NCBI GenBank assembly: GCA_009840305.1
Contig: VXNY01000029.1
Span: 186,001-250,000 of the forward strand
From: Gammaproteobacteria bacterium
Lineage (GTDB): Bacteria; Pseudomonadota; Gammaproteobacteria; Pseudomonadales; Azotimanducaceae
Reading direction: 5' to 3'
DNA: 64,000 nt
Below the pieces are notes generated by a model that had not been told where the DNA came from, did no database searches, and saw only the letters and a program-made list of their open reading frames with translations. The translations under genes and the position numbers were made by a program. Of the stretch, positions 1-8,494 are shown in pieces (the stretch's first letter is position 1; each line of letters starts with the position of its first letter).

Positions 1-600
1 TGGATGAAATTGGGCAAAGTGTTCCGCGGTTAGTCCCCGTCGCTGTTGAACACAAATCGCTAGTACGTCGCACAAGCTCAGCGTGGTTAGGGTACTGGTG
101 GTTGGTGCTAAGTCCCATTCGTCAATCTCGGGTAGCTTAGGGATGTGAAGTGCAATATCACCAAACGACTCGAGATTGGAATTGGGTTCCGTGAGCGTTA
201 TCACGGGCCCGTGCGCGACCGATTTAAACTGCCTTGCGAACTCAATCGTCTCAGCGTTGCCACCACCTTTAGAGATCGCTAGTAATGCTGCGTCTGGTTC
301 GATAACGCCGGAGTCTCCGTGGAGTGCTTCTACTGGGTGAACAAAGACCGCTCGCGTACCAGTGCTAGAAAAGGTCGCTGCAGCTTTTTGTCCAATGAGA
401 CCACTTTTGCCCAATCCTGTGAGGACTAATAGGGCATCAAGTTGCACAAGAACGTCCACGGCGCGTTGAAAGTTTGCATCCAATAACTCTGCGGTTTCTT
501 GGATCGCTTGAGTGTAATGCGCTAACTTTGCTCGTGCGCGGTTGATGTCGTCAGTCACGGAGTTTAGAATTTGTTGTAAAGTTAGTTGCTGAAGACACAA
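1..600 (-). CDS. SIS-domain sugar-phosphate isomerase, KpsF/GutQ (KdsD)-like, 3'-truncated by window edge
   Basis: The reading frame runs from about 600 down to base 1 and continues past the edge, so only the N-terminal ~200 residues are visible. It shows a SIS sugar-phosphate-binding fold: a TGLGKSGLIGQKAAATFSST segment, then FVHPVEALHGDSG, then LTAEHFAQFHP, all matching the arabinose-5-phosphate isomerase family (ribulose-5-P to arabinose-5-P, the first step of Kdo synthesis). The family loop SNSGET reads SKGGGN here, and PTSST reads PTTST, so substrate specificity is uncertain. Any CBS domains would lie outside the window. The start is either TTG at 600 or GTG at 558; an in-frame TGA at 604-606 limits it upstream. 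It is divergent from the VOC gene at 651, sharing an operator-like palindrome. Family assignment is firm; the exact substrate is inferred. Confidence 0.8.
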   Translation of the reverse strand, partial: MCLQQLTLQQILNSVTDDINRARAKLAHYTQAIQETAELLDANFQRAVDVLVQLDALLVLTGLGKSGLIGQKAAATFSSTGTRAVFVHPVEALHGDSGVIEPDAALLAISKGGGNAETIEFARQFKSVAHGPVITLTEPNSNLESFGDIALHIPKLPEIDEWDLAPTTSTLTTLSLCDVLAICVQQRRGLTAEHFAQFHP

Positions 601-607
601 ACTTCAT

Positions 608-630
608 GAAACCGTTTCGGAAACCGAAAC
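608..630. promoter_or_regulatory. Palindromic operator-like element between divergent genes
   Basis: GAAACCGTTTC (608-618) is an odd-centred palindrome. It overlaps a second inverted repeat, GTTTCGG-AAA-CCGAAAC (614-630). Their position between a sugar-phosphate isomerase and a VOC gene fits a repressor site; the half-site GAAAC resembles LacI-type operators. No regulator gene is adjacent, so the assignment is an inference. Confidence 0.35.
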
Positions 631-650
631 CGTAAATCGAGAGGATGACG

Positions 651-1046
651 ATGGCGCAAGAAGCTGATGGACAAACCATGTCCGTGGTACCATTACTATG
701 GGTAAAAAACATCGAAAGATCAATTCGATTCTATGAAAAAATTGGATTCAAAATTTCGGAAACCTGGAAACCCCTGGCAAGAACTCAGTGGTGTCGTGTC
801 GAACTTCACGGAGCAGCGTTAATGTTACAGCAATCCGACGATTTAGAATCTCAATACCCAATTGGCCAAGACAATGGGATTCAGTTGTACTTCATCACTG
901 ACGATGTCGATGTTATATATCACCAAATGCGAGCCCGTGGAATTGAAGTGTCTGCACCCAAGATAGAATTTTATGGGATGAAGCAAGTATTCTTGACAGA
1001 CCCGGATGGTCGAACTCTGTGTTTTGAATCGTTACAACCCGAGTGA
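651..1046 (+). CDS. VOC-superfamily (glyoxalase/bleomycin-resistance-like) protein
   Basis: A ~131-residue single-module VOC protein: the N-terminal VPLLWVKNIERSIRFYEKIGF strand-helix and the C-terminal FLTDPDGRTLCFES are the classic betaalphabetabetabeta halves. These proteins usually dimerise around a divalent metal; substrate cannot be read from sequence. I prefer ATG 651 over ATG 645 because GAGG at 641-644 sits six bases before 651 but directly abuts 645. It is convergent with another VOC gene (1075-1470) that shares only family-level similarity. No membrane segment or signal peptide. Confidence 0.85.
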   Translation: MAQEADGQTMSVVPLLWVKNIERSIRFYEKIGFKISETWKPLARTQWCRVELHGAALMLQQSDDLESQYPIGQDNGIQLYFITDDVDVIYHQMRARGIEVSAPKIEFYGMKQVFLTDPDGRTLCFESLQPE

Positions 1047-1074
1047 AAGTCTCAATGTCTCGGAAGCGAACCAA

Positions 1075-1470
1075 TTACTCTGGATGTTCGATTGTTTCAG
1101 CAAAAATGATCCGATGACCCTCTGGGTCCACTAGTTCAAACTCTCGATTTCCGTAGAAGCGATTTTCGACAGTACCAACGGGGTACTCTTTCGCGACAAT
1201 TTCCTCGCGTAACTCCGACAGTGTATTTACGTCAACATAAAGAACGACTTGGTTAAGTACCGATTCATCATCGGCTGGAGCGGGAATGTAGGATGGACTC
1301 GCAAGCATGAGTTCAAAGTTATCTCGAGCTATAGCGGCCCAACCGCTTAAGCCTACGTCATCCATTCGGTCGACAATTCGAAAGTTCAGAGTTTCAACAT
1401 AAAACCGAATCATCGCTTGCACGTCGCGACAAATCAAAATTGGTCTGAGTCGCGCAAATTTGACACTCAT
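1075..1470 (-). CDS. VOC-superfamily (glyoxalase/bleomycin-resistance-like) protein
   Basis: 131 residues forming one VOC module: LRPILICRDVQAMIRFYVETL at the N terminus and FELVDPEGHRIIFAE at the C terminus, the latter carrying the usual Glu ligand position. It lies tail-to-tail with the VOC gene at 651-1046, 28 bases apart. The two proteins are only distantly similar, so this is family co-location rather than a recent duplication. Cytoplasmic; substrate unknown. It could be an antibiotic-binding or lyase/isomerase-type VOC. Confidence 0.85.
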   Translation of the reverse strand: MSVKFARLRPILICRDVQAMIRFYVETLNFRIVDRMDDVGLSGWAAIARDNFELMLASPSYIPAPADDESVLNQVVLYVDVNTLSELREEIVAKEYPVGTVENRFYGNREFELVDPEGHRIIFAETIEHPE

Positions 1471-1885
1471 TGCTGTGTTGTGCCGCCGCCTGAATTCGAA
1501 TTCATTTCTCTACTCACTCAGAAATCGTTGAATTCTAAACTTAAGCCTCCCATTTGACCGTAAATGTCGCGTAAACCAAATCATTCCCAAAAAGCCCTTA
1601 TGTATTTGTTCTTGAGATTTGACCTTCGTTGATCCCCATTACTTTTGTAAGAAGTAACAAAGAGGGGAACTAGAATGAAGTATCGTCTTAAGGTGCAACT
1701 ATTGAATGGGGAGGAGTTGGTTGTTGGGTGGGCACCGCTTGGAACAGGAGTTGTCTCACGGTTGTCTGAGTATTTCCCGCTCTCACTAAACAAGATCAGT
1801 TCTTCGTGGTTTCACTCGCTAAAATTTGTTGAGTTCTTACTCAACATTTCGTTCGCCCTTATATCCAACAGCGTAGGTGGTTCAA
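1471..1885. other. Gap without a well-supported gene
   Basis: About 415 bases between the VOC gene and the first YIP1-like gene. It is fairly AT-rich and must hold the promoter of the YIP1-like pair. I see only one possible short gene (1675-1914, listed separately), no RNA gene and no strong hairpin. Confidence 0.5.
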
Positions 1886-1914
1886 ATGCACGATCTTCTC
1901 AGAGTCTTTATTGA
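1675..1914 (+). CDS. Possible small ORF, unsupported by homology
   Basis: 79 codons preceded by a strong ribosome-binding site: GAGGGGA at 1662-1668, six bases before the ATG. The product starts MKYRLKVQLLNGEELVVGW and then becomes low-complexity (Ser/Leu/Phe-rich). It overlaps the first 29 bases of the next gene in another frame. The good Shine-Dalgarno is the only argument for it; composition of the second half argues against it. It may be a leader peptide or chance. Confidence 0.25.
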   Translation: MKYRLKVQLLNGEELVVGWAPLGTGVVSRLSEYFPLSLNKISSSWFHSLKFVEFLLNISFALISNSVGGSNARSSQSLY

Positions 1915-2683
1915 TCCCGGAACAGTTTTTAGTTCTATGAAGGATGACATAAAAGGCGTTCAGCCACTATTAGTATTGTTGTTGTGCGTTGTAGTATTTA
2001 CCGGTGCTCAGCCATTGTTTATTTCAGATCAAGCTCTTATAGAACAAACTGAGGAAACAGTAGACTCTGGACTAGGTATGTTCAATCGAATCGGCAAAGC
2101 TTTGCTCGGCGAGGAAGCCATGGAAGAAATTAAACGTGAGGTTTCCGCAGCGGCTGAGGCTGAGGGTACGACCGTTGACGAATTGAAGGAACAAGCGATT
2201 GCGGATCAAACCTCTCCAGAACAATTGCAAATCATACGTATTACTTCCGCGATATTCTCACCCGTCGGTGCTTTAATTTGGCTCGGTCTTGGCGTGCTTA
2301 TTCTCGCGACTTATTTCAACTTTGCTGGAACGTCGGGAGAAACTCGCCGACCATGGGCTGACTGGTTCGCATTTACATTGTGGTCGATGATGCCGGTGTT
2401 GGTACACTACCTACTGTATTTGGTAGTCACGATCGTTACAGGAGAAATATCTCCCCGAAGCTACCTTGCACCATTAGCTTGGCTACCAGGTTTACAGGAG
2501 AATGCCTTCGCAGTGAATCTGACAATTGGTATGATTTGGGCAATCTGGATTCAAACTGTAGGTCTGCATCGATGGCTCGACCGATCAATTCCGGTCTGTT
2601 TGTCGATCGCGCTGGTTCCTTGGGTAATTCAATGGCTGATAGCCTCGGGTATCGCAGAGTTAACAAAGGCCATAGGAAATTGA
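1886..2683 (+). CDS. YIP1-family multi-spanning membrane protein
   Basis: 265 residues with an N-terminal MHDLLRVFIDPGTVFSSM segment, a first membrane helix (LLVLLLCVVVFTGAQPLF), a ~85-residue charged soluble insertion, and then about four more helices. The core WADWFAFTLWSMMPVLVHYLL matches the YIP1-like inner-membrane proteins that are common and uncharacterised in marine gammaproteobacteria. I choose ATG 1886 rather than GTG 1877 because AGGTGG (1875-1880) lies five bases before it and the start then aligns with the downstream paralogue. It is one of three related proteins in the window (also 2871-3659 and 63092-63742). Function is unknown. Confidence 0.75.
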   Translation: MHDLLRVFIDPGTVFSSMKDDIKGVQPLLVLLLCVVVFTGAQPLFISDQALIEQTEETVDSGLGMFNRIGKALLGEEAMEEIKREVSAAAEAEGTTVDELKEQAIADQTSPEQLQIIRITSAIFSPVGALIWLGLGVLILATYFNFAGTSGETRRPWADWFAFTLWSMMPVLVHYLLYLVVTIVTGEISPRSYLAPLAWLPGLQENAFAVNLTIGMIWAIWIQTVGLHRWLDRSIPVCLSIALVPWVIQWLIASGIAELTKAIGN

Positions 2684-2870
2684 AACTGGATGATACGCTC
2701 TTCCCGACCGTTCGAGCTGACGACCGGTTGAGTGGTAGGATTGGTAGCAATTATTTGAATGTAAATCCACTTGCTAGTGGAAAGAACTAGTGTTGTGAGA
2801 AACATTTCTTGTCAAGTAAGTTTTTTTATAGTTGTAAAACGATGGTTCTTCTCCTAAGGAGCTCTAACTA

Positions 2871-3659
2871 GTGATCAATTTACTCAAAGTCTTTGTCTCT
2901 CCCGGAGAGGTCTTTGAGTCCATGCGAGAGTACATCCCTTCGATTCCCCCGTTAGTGACCCTATTACTTTGCCTTTGTATATTCCCAGCATTGGCAGCAT
3001 GGTACCTTTCGGATGAAGAGTATTTACGTACGATTGAAGCATCCTTTGATAGTTCAAGTGAGATTTCAAACCAATTTGCCGTGTCGTTCGAACGGACACT
3101 GCTACGAGGAGACCGTTCTGACGAGGAAATTGAAGCTAGTCTGGAGCGTCTGCGAGAAATGAACGCGGAGCAGCGGAAGAGTCTCACGTCGGAAGATGGA
3201 ATCCAGTCAGCGAGAAGATTTCAGACCGTCTTTGGTCCGCTTCTTGCAATATTTGTTTATGGTTTGGTCGTGTTACTCGAAGCGACTTACTTCCTCATCG
3301 CTGGCAACATGATGCAGAGTTCAAAACAATGGAGCGATTGGATCGGATTTACGCTTTGGTCGATGATGCCAGTGGTACTGTACTTATTGCTTTCAACCCT
3401 TCCAACGCTTTGGTCTGGCGCATTAGATCCTTACAGTTGGCAAGCACCGATATCTTGGATTCCAGGCCTTGAAACGAACGTATTTGCGTTAACACTTACG
3501 ATTCCTACTCTATGGGTCGTATGGATCAGAGTAGTTGGGATGCATAGATGGATCGAAAAGCCAATACCCATTTGTTTCGTAGTCGTACTTATACCTACAT
3601 TTATTGCCTGGTTAATCAGTGCAGGGTCATTACAACTTGCAAACCCGTACACCATGTAG
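2871..3659 (+). CDS. YIP1-family membrane protein, tandem paralogue
   Basis: 262 residues, clearly paralogous to the protein at 1886-2683 throughout: MINLLKVFVSPGEVFESM, a charged soluble stretch after helix 1, WSDWIGFTLWSMMPVVLYLLL, then PISWIPGLETNVF and a final MHRWIEKPIPICF helix. The start is GTG with AAGGAG at 2856-2861, nine bases upstream. The 187-base gap to its neighbour means it may have its own promoter. Tandem duplication followed by divergence is the simplest history. Inner-membrane location is inferred; no function can be assigned. Confidence 0.75.
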   Translation: MINLLKVFVSPGEVFESMREYIPSIPPLVTLLLCLCIFPALAAWYLSDEEYLRTIEASFDSSSEISNQFAVSFERTLLRGDRSDEEIEASLERLREMNAEQRKSLTSEDGIQSARRFQTVFGPLLAIFVYGLVVLLEATYFLIAGNMMQSSKQWSDWIGFTLWSMMPVVLYLLLSTLPTLWSGALDPYSWQAPISWIPGLETNVFALTLTIPTLWVVWIRVVGMHRWIEKPIPICFVVVLIPTFIAWLISAGSLQLANPYTM

Positions 3660-3816
3660 TCGATCTCGCAGTGCATGGACTAATTAATTGGTTGTTACGC
3701 AACCGGCATGCGTCTCAATTCATCTGTGCGGATTTAAACGCCAGCGACTCAGAGGTTCAGCTCGTAGCCAAGTGAACAAAGCAATTACAATACGAGTAGT
3801 TGAGCCCTTGGGACCT

Positions 3817-4356
3817 ATGTGGATGAAAACAGTCATGACTTGGATTGTTAACACTGGACTGTTGCTAGTGTTAACGGGCTGTGCCAGTATAACCTACGAA
3901 GCCCCAAAGTCGTTTGATCTCACAGGACGTTGGAATCTAGTAGTCGATGCGAGTGACCCGGCTCCGGATGTCGACAAGATTTGGGATACCGAACAACAAG
4001 CTTCTGTCGAAGGAAGACGAAGTGACCCAGCTGCCTCTGCAATTTTCATCGAGCAAGATTTCCCGGTCGTGAAATCGAGTTTCATTGAAATCGCCCAGGA
4101 CGAAAATTTCATAGGCTTGCAGTACGAAGACACACCTTATGTAGATTTGAAATGGGGTATTCAAGTACGGGACGGGTGGTATTTGGAGGTTGGCTGGATA
4201 GGTCAAGCGCTGATCATCAGCAAAACGAGAGAGGCGATTCAAGGTGTTGAGAAACTCTCGCTGACCGAATCAGGTGATCGCCTCGAAATCAAAGTAGAGG
4301 TTACCGCTAATCGCGAAAAATTTTCACTAAAGCGTGTTTACGACAAAGAGAAGTAA
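3817..4356 (+). CDS. Hypothetical lipoprotein
   Basis: About 180 residues starting MWMKTVMTWIVNTGLL with a lipobox L-T-G-C directly after the hydrophobic core, so the mature protein should begin at that Cys and be lipid-anchored. The rest is beta-rich (FDLTGRWNLVVDAS, DLKWGIQVRDGWYLEV, KLSLTESGDRLEIKVEV), like small lipocalin/META-type barrels, but I cannot name the family. ATG 3823 is an equally possible start; GGGA at 3809-3812 serves either. It stands alone between the YIP1 pair and the deaminase gene. Confidence 0.7.
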   Translation: MWMKTVMTWIVNTGLLLVLTGCASITYEAPKSFDLTGRWNLVVDASDPAPDVDKIWDTEQQASVEGRRSDPAASAIFIEQDFPVVKSSFIEIAQDENFIGLQYEDTPYVDLKWGIQVRDGWYLEVGWIGQALIISKTREAIQGVEKLSLTESGDRLEIKVEVTANREKFSLKRVYDKEK

Positions 4357-4431
4357 CCTAACCGAAAAGATAGTACGAGTCGGTTCGCTGGATCCAGATC
4401 CGCGGTACGGATTTCTCACCCAATATTGAAT

Positions 4432-5778
4432 ATGCCACCGCAAATCGTCGAAAAAATAATTTTTGGCGACTATGTACTGACTATGGACGACGCGCGTCCA
4501 ATTGTTTCGGAGGGTGCCCTCGCGGTTGACCAAGGAAAAATCGTGGCAGTCGGGAATGCTCGCGACATCCGTAGGAAATTTACATCAAACACAGAGTACT
4601 CGGGAAAAGACAACGTTGTTCTTCCGGGTCTCGTAAACGGGCACACGCATGCGGCGATGACCTTGCTGCGAGGATACTCCGATGACATTCCACTAGTGGA
4701 GTGGCTCAACGAACACATTAATCCGATCGAAGCTGCTGTTGTGAGTGAAGAATTCGTCGAGGTGGGCACGCAGCTAGCATGCTGGGAAATGATCAGAGGG
4801 GGTACGACAACGTTTGTCGACATGTATTTTTTTCATGAAGTGGCCGCGTCCGTAGTAGACGAAATCGGAATTCGCGCTCTCATTTCTGCTTCTATCGTAG
4901 ATCAACCCAGAAATGATGCGGTAGACATCGACGATCAGTGGATGCAAGCCAAAGAGTTTATTCACAACTGGTCCTCTAAAAGCCGGTGCTCTACGGTTAG
5001 ACCGATTTTGGGCGGTCATGCGATTTACACGCTTCAACAAGAACACTTGATACAGTTAAGGGAACTTGCAATAAAGTACGAACTACCCGTGCACATTCAC
5101 CTAGCTGAGTCGCAATTTGAAACAAGCTATTCGCAGACAACATACGGAAACACACCTATTAACTTTCTGGAAAGTATTGATTTTTTTGAACCGCATGTCA
5201 TCGCAGCTCATGTGATTTGGTCGACAGCGGAAGAGATTGAAATTCTGGCACAACGCAAAGTTGGCGTAATACACAATCCAACGTCAAACACAAAAATCGC
5301 ATCTGGGATCTCACCAATCGCCAAATATCTGGACGCGGGAGTCATCGTTGGTTTAGGCACCGACGGCGCAGCTACAAACAACGATCTTGACATGTGGGAG
5401 GAAATGCGTCTCGCTGCGTACTTACAAAAAGTTACGAATATGGATCCAACGGTCTTACCCGCGAAGGTTGTTCTTGAAATGGCAACAAAAAAAGGAGCAG
5501 AAGCGATCGGGCTAGAAAGCGAGATTGGCACATTGCGTGAGGGGATGCGAGCTGATGTCATTCAAGTGGGTTTGAAAAATGTACATCAGTTGCCTATGTA
5601 TGACTTACAGTCGCATCTTGTATATGCGACTCATGCGAGCGATGTGAATGGAGTGTTCGTTGACGGCCAATGCCTATACAACAACGGAAAGTTTCCGACC
5701 CTTGATACCGAAAGAGTACATACGCAGGTATTACAGCTAGCGGAATCGATCCGATACAACAAGCAAAGTCTTATTTAA
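4432..5778 (+). CDS. mtaD: 5-methylthioadenosine/S-adenosylhomocysteine deaminase (amidohydrolase)
   Basis: 448 residues of the metal-dependent amidohydrolase superfamily. The NGHTHAAMTLLRGYSDD segment (metal His71 and His73) and a GTDGAATNNDLDMWEEM segment (metal Asp) are typical of the MtaD/TrzA group. The middle HIHLAES and AAHVIW supply the other metal and substrate histidines. The enzyme deaminates MTA or SAH to the inosyl forms in purine salvage. ATG 4432 is preferred over an in-frame TTG at 4426, although neither has a strong ribosome-binding site. Its stop overlaps the stop region of the convergent serine hydrolase. Other adenosine-like or triazine substrates cannot be excluded. Confidence 0.88.
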   Translation: MPPQIVEKIIFGDYVLTMDDARPIVSEGALAVDQGKIVAVGNARDIRRKFTSNTEYSGKDNVVLPGLVNGHTHAAMTLLRGYSDDIPLVEWLNEHINPIEAAVVSEEFVEVGTQLACWEMIRGGTTTFVDMYFFHEVAASVVDEIGIRALISASIVDQPRNDAVDIDDQWMQAKEFIHNWSSKSRCSTVRPILGGHAIYTLQQEHLIQLRELAIKYELPVHIHLAESQFETSYSQTTYGNTPINFLESIDFFEPHVIAAHVIWSTAEEIEILAQRKVGVIHNPTSNTKIASGISPIAKYLDAGVIVGLGTDGAATNNDLDMWEEMRLAAYLQKVTNMDPTVLPAKVVLEMATKKGAEAIGLESEIGTLREGMRADVIQVGLKNVHQLPMYDLQSHLVYATHASDVNGVFVDGQCLYNNGKFPTLDTERVHTQVLQLAESIRYNKQSLI

Positions 5779-7430
5779 TTACTTTCTTCATCGATTCGCG
5801 GAGCGCGAAATTCCCCGGCTTGATGAAATACTACCCCCGTGACCTTGCCGTCCTCATCTTTTTCAAATTCAATCTCTGCATCTGCCACTTTGAAGAAAAA
5901 TCGGGTAGGGGACAAGGGAAATACCCGAACCTCTGCTTGCCCCGTTACGTGAACGAAAAGACGATCTTTAACTCGCTTTACTGTTGCAACTTGATTGAGC
6001 GGTAGTTGATATTTCCCCACATAATCCGTCAAGAGTTCAGAGTCAATTGACACTTCTTCTCGAGTTGCGATTCCGTAGCTGTCGTCGACTCGTTTGGCAT
6101 CGATAGATCCTCCAGGTTGTGACCACATCAGAGTTGTAGCCACTCCTTCCTCACCGATTTCAAATGTGGCGGAATAATTCAGTGCCTCAAGCTTGAATTG
6201 GTGGTCTTTGACGTGCTCAAGCACCAAAGGCGGCTGCCCAGTCACCTGCATCTGAAGTCTTCCATAACTATCCGATAAGGTCATGTATCGATTTGCTCCA
6301 AGGGAGTACACTCCGGAATATGGAGAGAGATCCATCAATTCGGAAGGCTCAATGTCTCTGTACAAAGAAGAACCTAGTTTTGCGATGGCATCGGACTCGG
6401 TCGAAGCGGCGAGGATCACCCAACCCCGTTTAGCTGTAGGATCTAACGCTAAGAAACTCGCATATCCACCAGTCTGACCATTGTGTAGGTACACCGTCGT
6501 ATCGTTCCGACTGGTTTCAGTGATCCATCCCAAAGCATGGCTTGATTCGTTCTGTAATTCTCGAATCGAGCGGATAGCACGGTGAATCGCATCATCAACC
6601 TCGCGGAAGTTTGCTAAGATGAATTTGTTTAGATCCTGCGCCGTCGAGCGGATTACACCTGCACCAGCATGGATGTTGAAATTCCACACGCCCATGTTTG
6701 CTGTGTAGCTGTAGCCGGCAGCAAGTTCCGTGTCGTCATCGATTGAATCAAACGCCGAGGAATTGTTCATTTCAAGAGGTTTGAAGACTCTTTGGTACAT
6801 CGCTTCCGCATAGCTAACTTCAAGAGTTTTTGCGGCTATATAACCCAGTAACGCGAATCCCAAATTGGAGTAGCCATACTCGTTTTTCAGTTCCGGTGGG
6901 TCGAAAGACTCGAAGAATGCGACTAGATTCTGCTCGCCATAGGTCGCGTAGGGATCCATCGCAGGAGCGGGAACTGCAGTTTCCGCGAAATTGTTAGGGA
7001 GTCGTGGCAATCCCGATCGATGTGTAGCAAGTTCTCGCAAAGTCACAGTTGCTACCGCTTCGTTGGCAAATTCAACATCCGGCAGACACTCACTAATTGT
7101 TTTGTCCCAGTGAAGCAACTCATCGTCGACCAAAGTTTGTACTAACAGCGCGGTAAACACTTTTGTTATTGATCCAATTTCGAAGACCGTGGTGTTTTCG
7201 TTCGGAGGCTCGCGTCTACTATCCGAAATTTCCCCTAATTTCATAATTCCAATTGAATCAGATTCATCAATGGATATCACAACCGCGGCTCGTACTCTGT
7301 GGTCGTTGATTAGCTGTAGAAGCTCATTCTTCACGTCGATTTCTTCGTTAGTCGGCGATGCGGTAGTGAAAAGGAATGAAGGCAAGGTGAGGACTATGAA
7401 ACTAAGAAAAAACTTGATTGTTGAATTCAT
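5775..7430 (-). CDS. Exported class C beta-lactamase-family serine hydrolase
   Basis: 551 residues with a signal peptide (hydrophobic 5-22). The beta-lactamase/DD-peptidase fold follows: S87-I-T-K90 nucleophile motif, Y187-S-N189, and an HNGQTGG motif near residue 318 in place of KTG. The C-terminal ~150 residues are a beta-rich extension of the kind seen in esterase/aminopeptidase members of this family rather than in resistance enzymes. Probably periplasmic and acts on an ester or D-amino-acid peptide. Convergent with the MtaD-like gene with overlapping stops. Whether it hydrolyses beta-lactams is unknown; I consider this unlikely. Confidence 0.88.
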   Translation of the reverse strand: MNSTIKFFLSFIVLTLPSFLFTTASPTNEEIDVKNELLQLINDHRVRAAVVISIDESDSIGIMKLGEISDSRREPPNENTTVFEIGSITKVFTALLVQTLVDDELLHWDKTISECLPDVEFANEAVATVTLRELATHRSGLPRLPNNFAETAVPAPAMDPYATYGEQNLVAFFESFDPPELKNEYGYSNLGFALLGYIAAKTLEVSYAEAMYQRVFKPLEMNNSSAFDSIDDDTELAAGYSYTANMGVWNFNIHAGAGVIRSTAQDLNKFILANFREVDDAIHRAIRSIRELQNESSHALGWITETSRNDTTVYLHNGQTGGYASFLALDPTAKRGWVILAASTESDAIAKLGSSLYRDIEPSELMDLSPYSGVYSLGANRYMTLSDSYGRLQMQVTGQPPLVLEHVKDHQFKLEALNYSATFEIGEEGVATTLMWSQPGGSIDAKRVDDSYGIATREEVSIDSELLTDYVGKYQLPLNQVATVKRVKDRLFVHVTGQAEVRVFPLSPTRFFFKVADAEIEFEKDEDGKVTGVVFHQAGEFRAPRIDEESN

Positions 7431-7613
7431 TGACTCCTCTATTGACGATCGCGAAAAGGCTTAGAACAGCGTGCCTTTGTGTTGTGAGAGAAATACATCG
7501 CAGCTGAAGAGTGTGTCGAGCGTCTTCAATCAATGCATACAGCTCAGTATATTGAATCGGGTCTCTAAGCCCGATTAACATATGCATTTTGCAATAGAAA
7601 CGAGACCACACAA

Positions 7614-8354
7614 TTGATAGACCTTTATTATTGGCCGACTCCTAATGGCTGGAAGATTTCGATAATGCTCGAAGAGTGTACTACGCCTTATAAGCTAATT
7701 CCTGTCGATATTGGAGCTGGAGATCAATTTAAGCCAGAATTTTTGAAGATTAGTCCCAATAATCGGATGCCTGCCATTGTCGATCATAGTCCAGTTGACG
7801 GCGGGTCACCGTTGTCCGTATTCGAATCTGGAGCAATATTGGAATACCTTGCCACGAAAGAGCAAAAGTTCATACCTCCAGATCCAAGAGGTCGAGTACT
7901 AGTCCTGCAATGGGTTCACTGGCAGATGGCAAATCTGGGTCCCATGATGGGAAATGCGAATCACTTTGTCAGTTATGCGCCAAAAATTGAACCAGACCTA
8001 AGTCTGTTGGAATACGGCAAGAAGCGATTTCTCGGGGAAGTCGATCGATTGTGCGGTGTTTTAAACAGACAACTCTCCTCCAGTACCTATGTTGCGATGA
8101 ACGAGCTAACAATAGCCGATATCGCGATCTGGTCTTGGGCGCATCTGTCGGCACGAATCTTAGGTGAAGATGCCTGGAAAACATTTCCACACGTTAAGGA
8201 GTGGACTGATAGATTGGGTGAGCGACGGGGTTTTCAAAGAGGTCGACAATTAGGAGAGGAACTCGCGAAAAAAGATCTCACACCAGAGGAAGAACAACGC
8301 CGACGAGAGCTCTTGTTTAACCAGTCGAGTGAATCACTGCCAGAGAATCAATAA
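7614..8354 (+). CDS. yfcG: YfcG-like glutathione transferase / disulfide-bond oxidoreductase
   Basis: 246 residues. The thioredoxin-like N-terminal domain begins MIDLYYWPTPNGWKIS and continues FLKISPNNRMPAIVDH and SVFESGAILEYLA, matching E. coli YfcG closely. A helical C-terminal domain carries LTIADIAIWSW. YfcG reduces disulfides using two bound glutathiones rather than conjugating. The start is TTG, fixed by the family N terminus (MIDLY). A ~25-residue charged tail beyond the usual end (KKDLTPEEEQRRR) is extra. It precedes a second GST gene by 140 bases. Confidence 0.9.
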   Translation: MIDLYYWPTPNGWKISIMLEECTTPYKLIPVDIGAGDQFKPEFLKISPNNRMPAIVDHSPVDGGSPLSVFESGAILEYLATKEQKFIPPDPRGRVLVLQWVHWQMANLGPMMGNANHFVSYAPKIEPDLSLLEYGKKRFLGEVDRLCGVLNRQLSSSTYVAMNELTIADIAIWSWAHLSARILGEDAWKTFPHVKEWTDRLGERRGFQRGRQLGEELAKKDLTPEEEQRRRELLFNQSSESLPENQ

Positions 8355-8494
8355 CACCAGTAACAAAACCAACCGACAGACTTTCAAACATGTCAGAAAT
8401 TGCACGTGGAAGTGGACGACCAAAGTCACTCAAACCAGCATGATTTTGAACCTATAATTTTGTCTCATTTTTACTCAAGCCCAAGGAAAGACTG

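Noticed and set aside
2380-2790. Open frames within the first YIP1-like gene on both strands
   Set aside because: They are shadows of the membrane protein: no ribosome-binding site, no family match and unusual amino-acid composition.
3688-3816. Upstream in-frame extension of the lipoprotein gene
   Set aside because: The signal peptide and lipobox only make sense if translation starts at 3817 or 3823.
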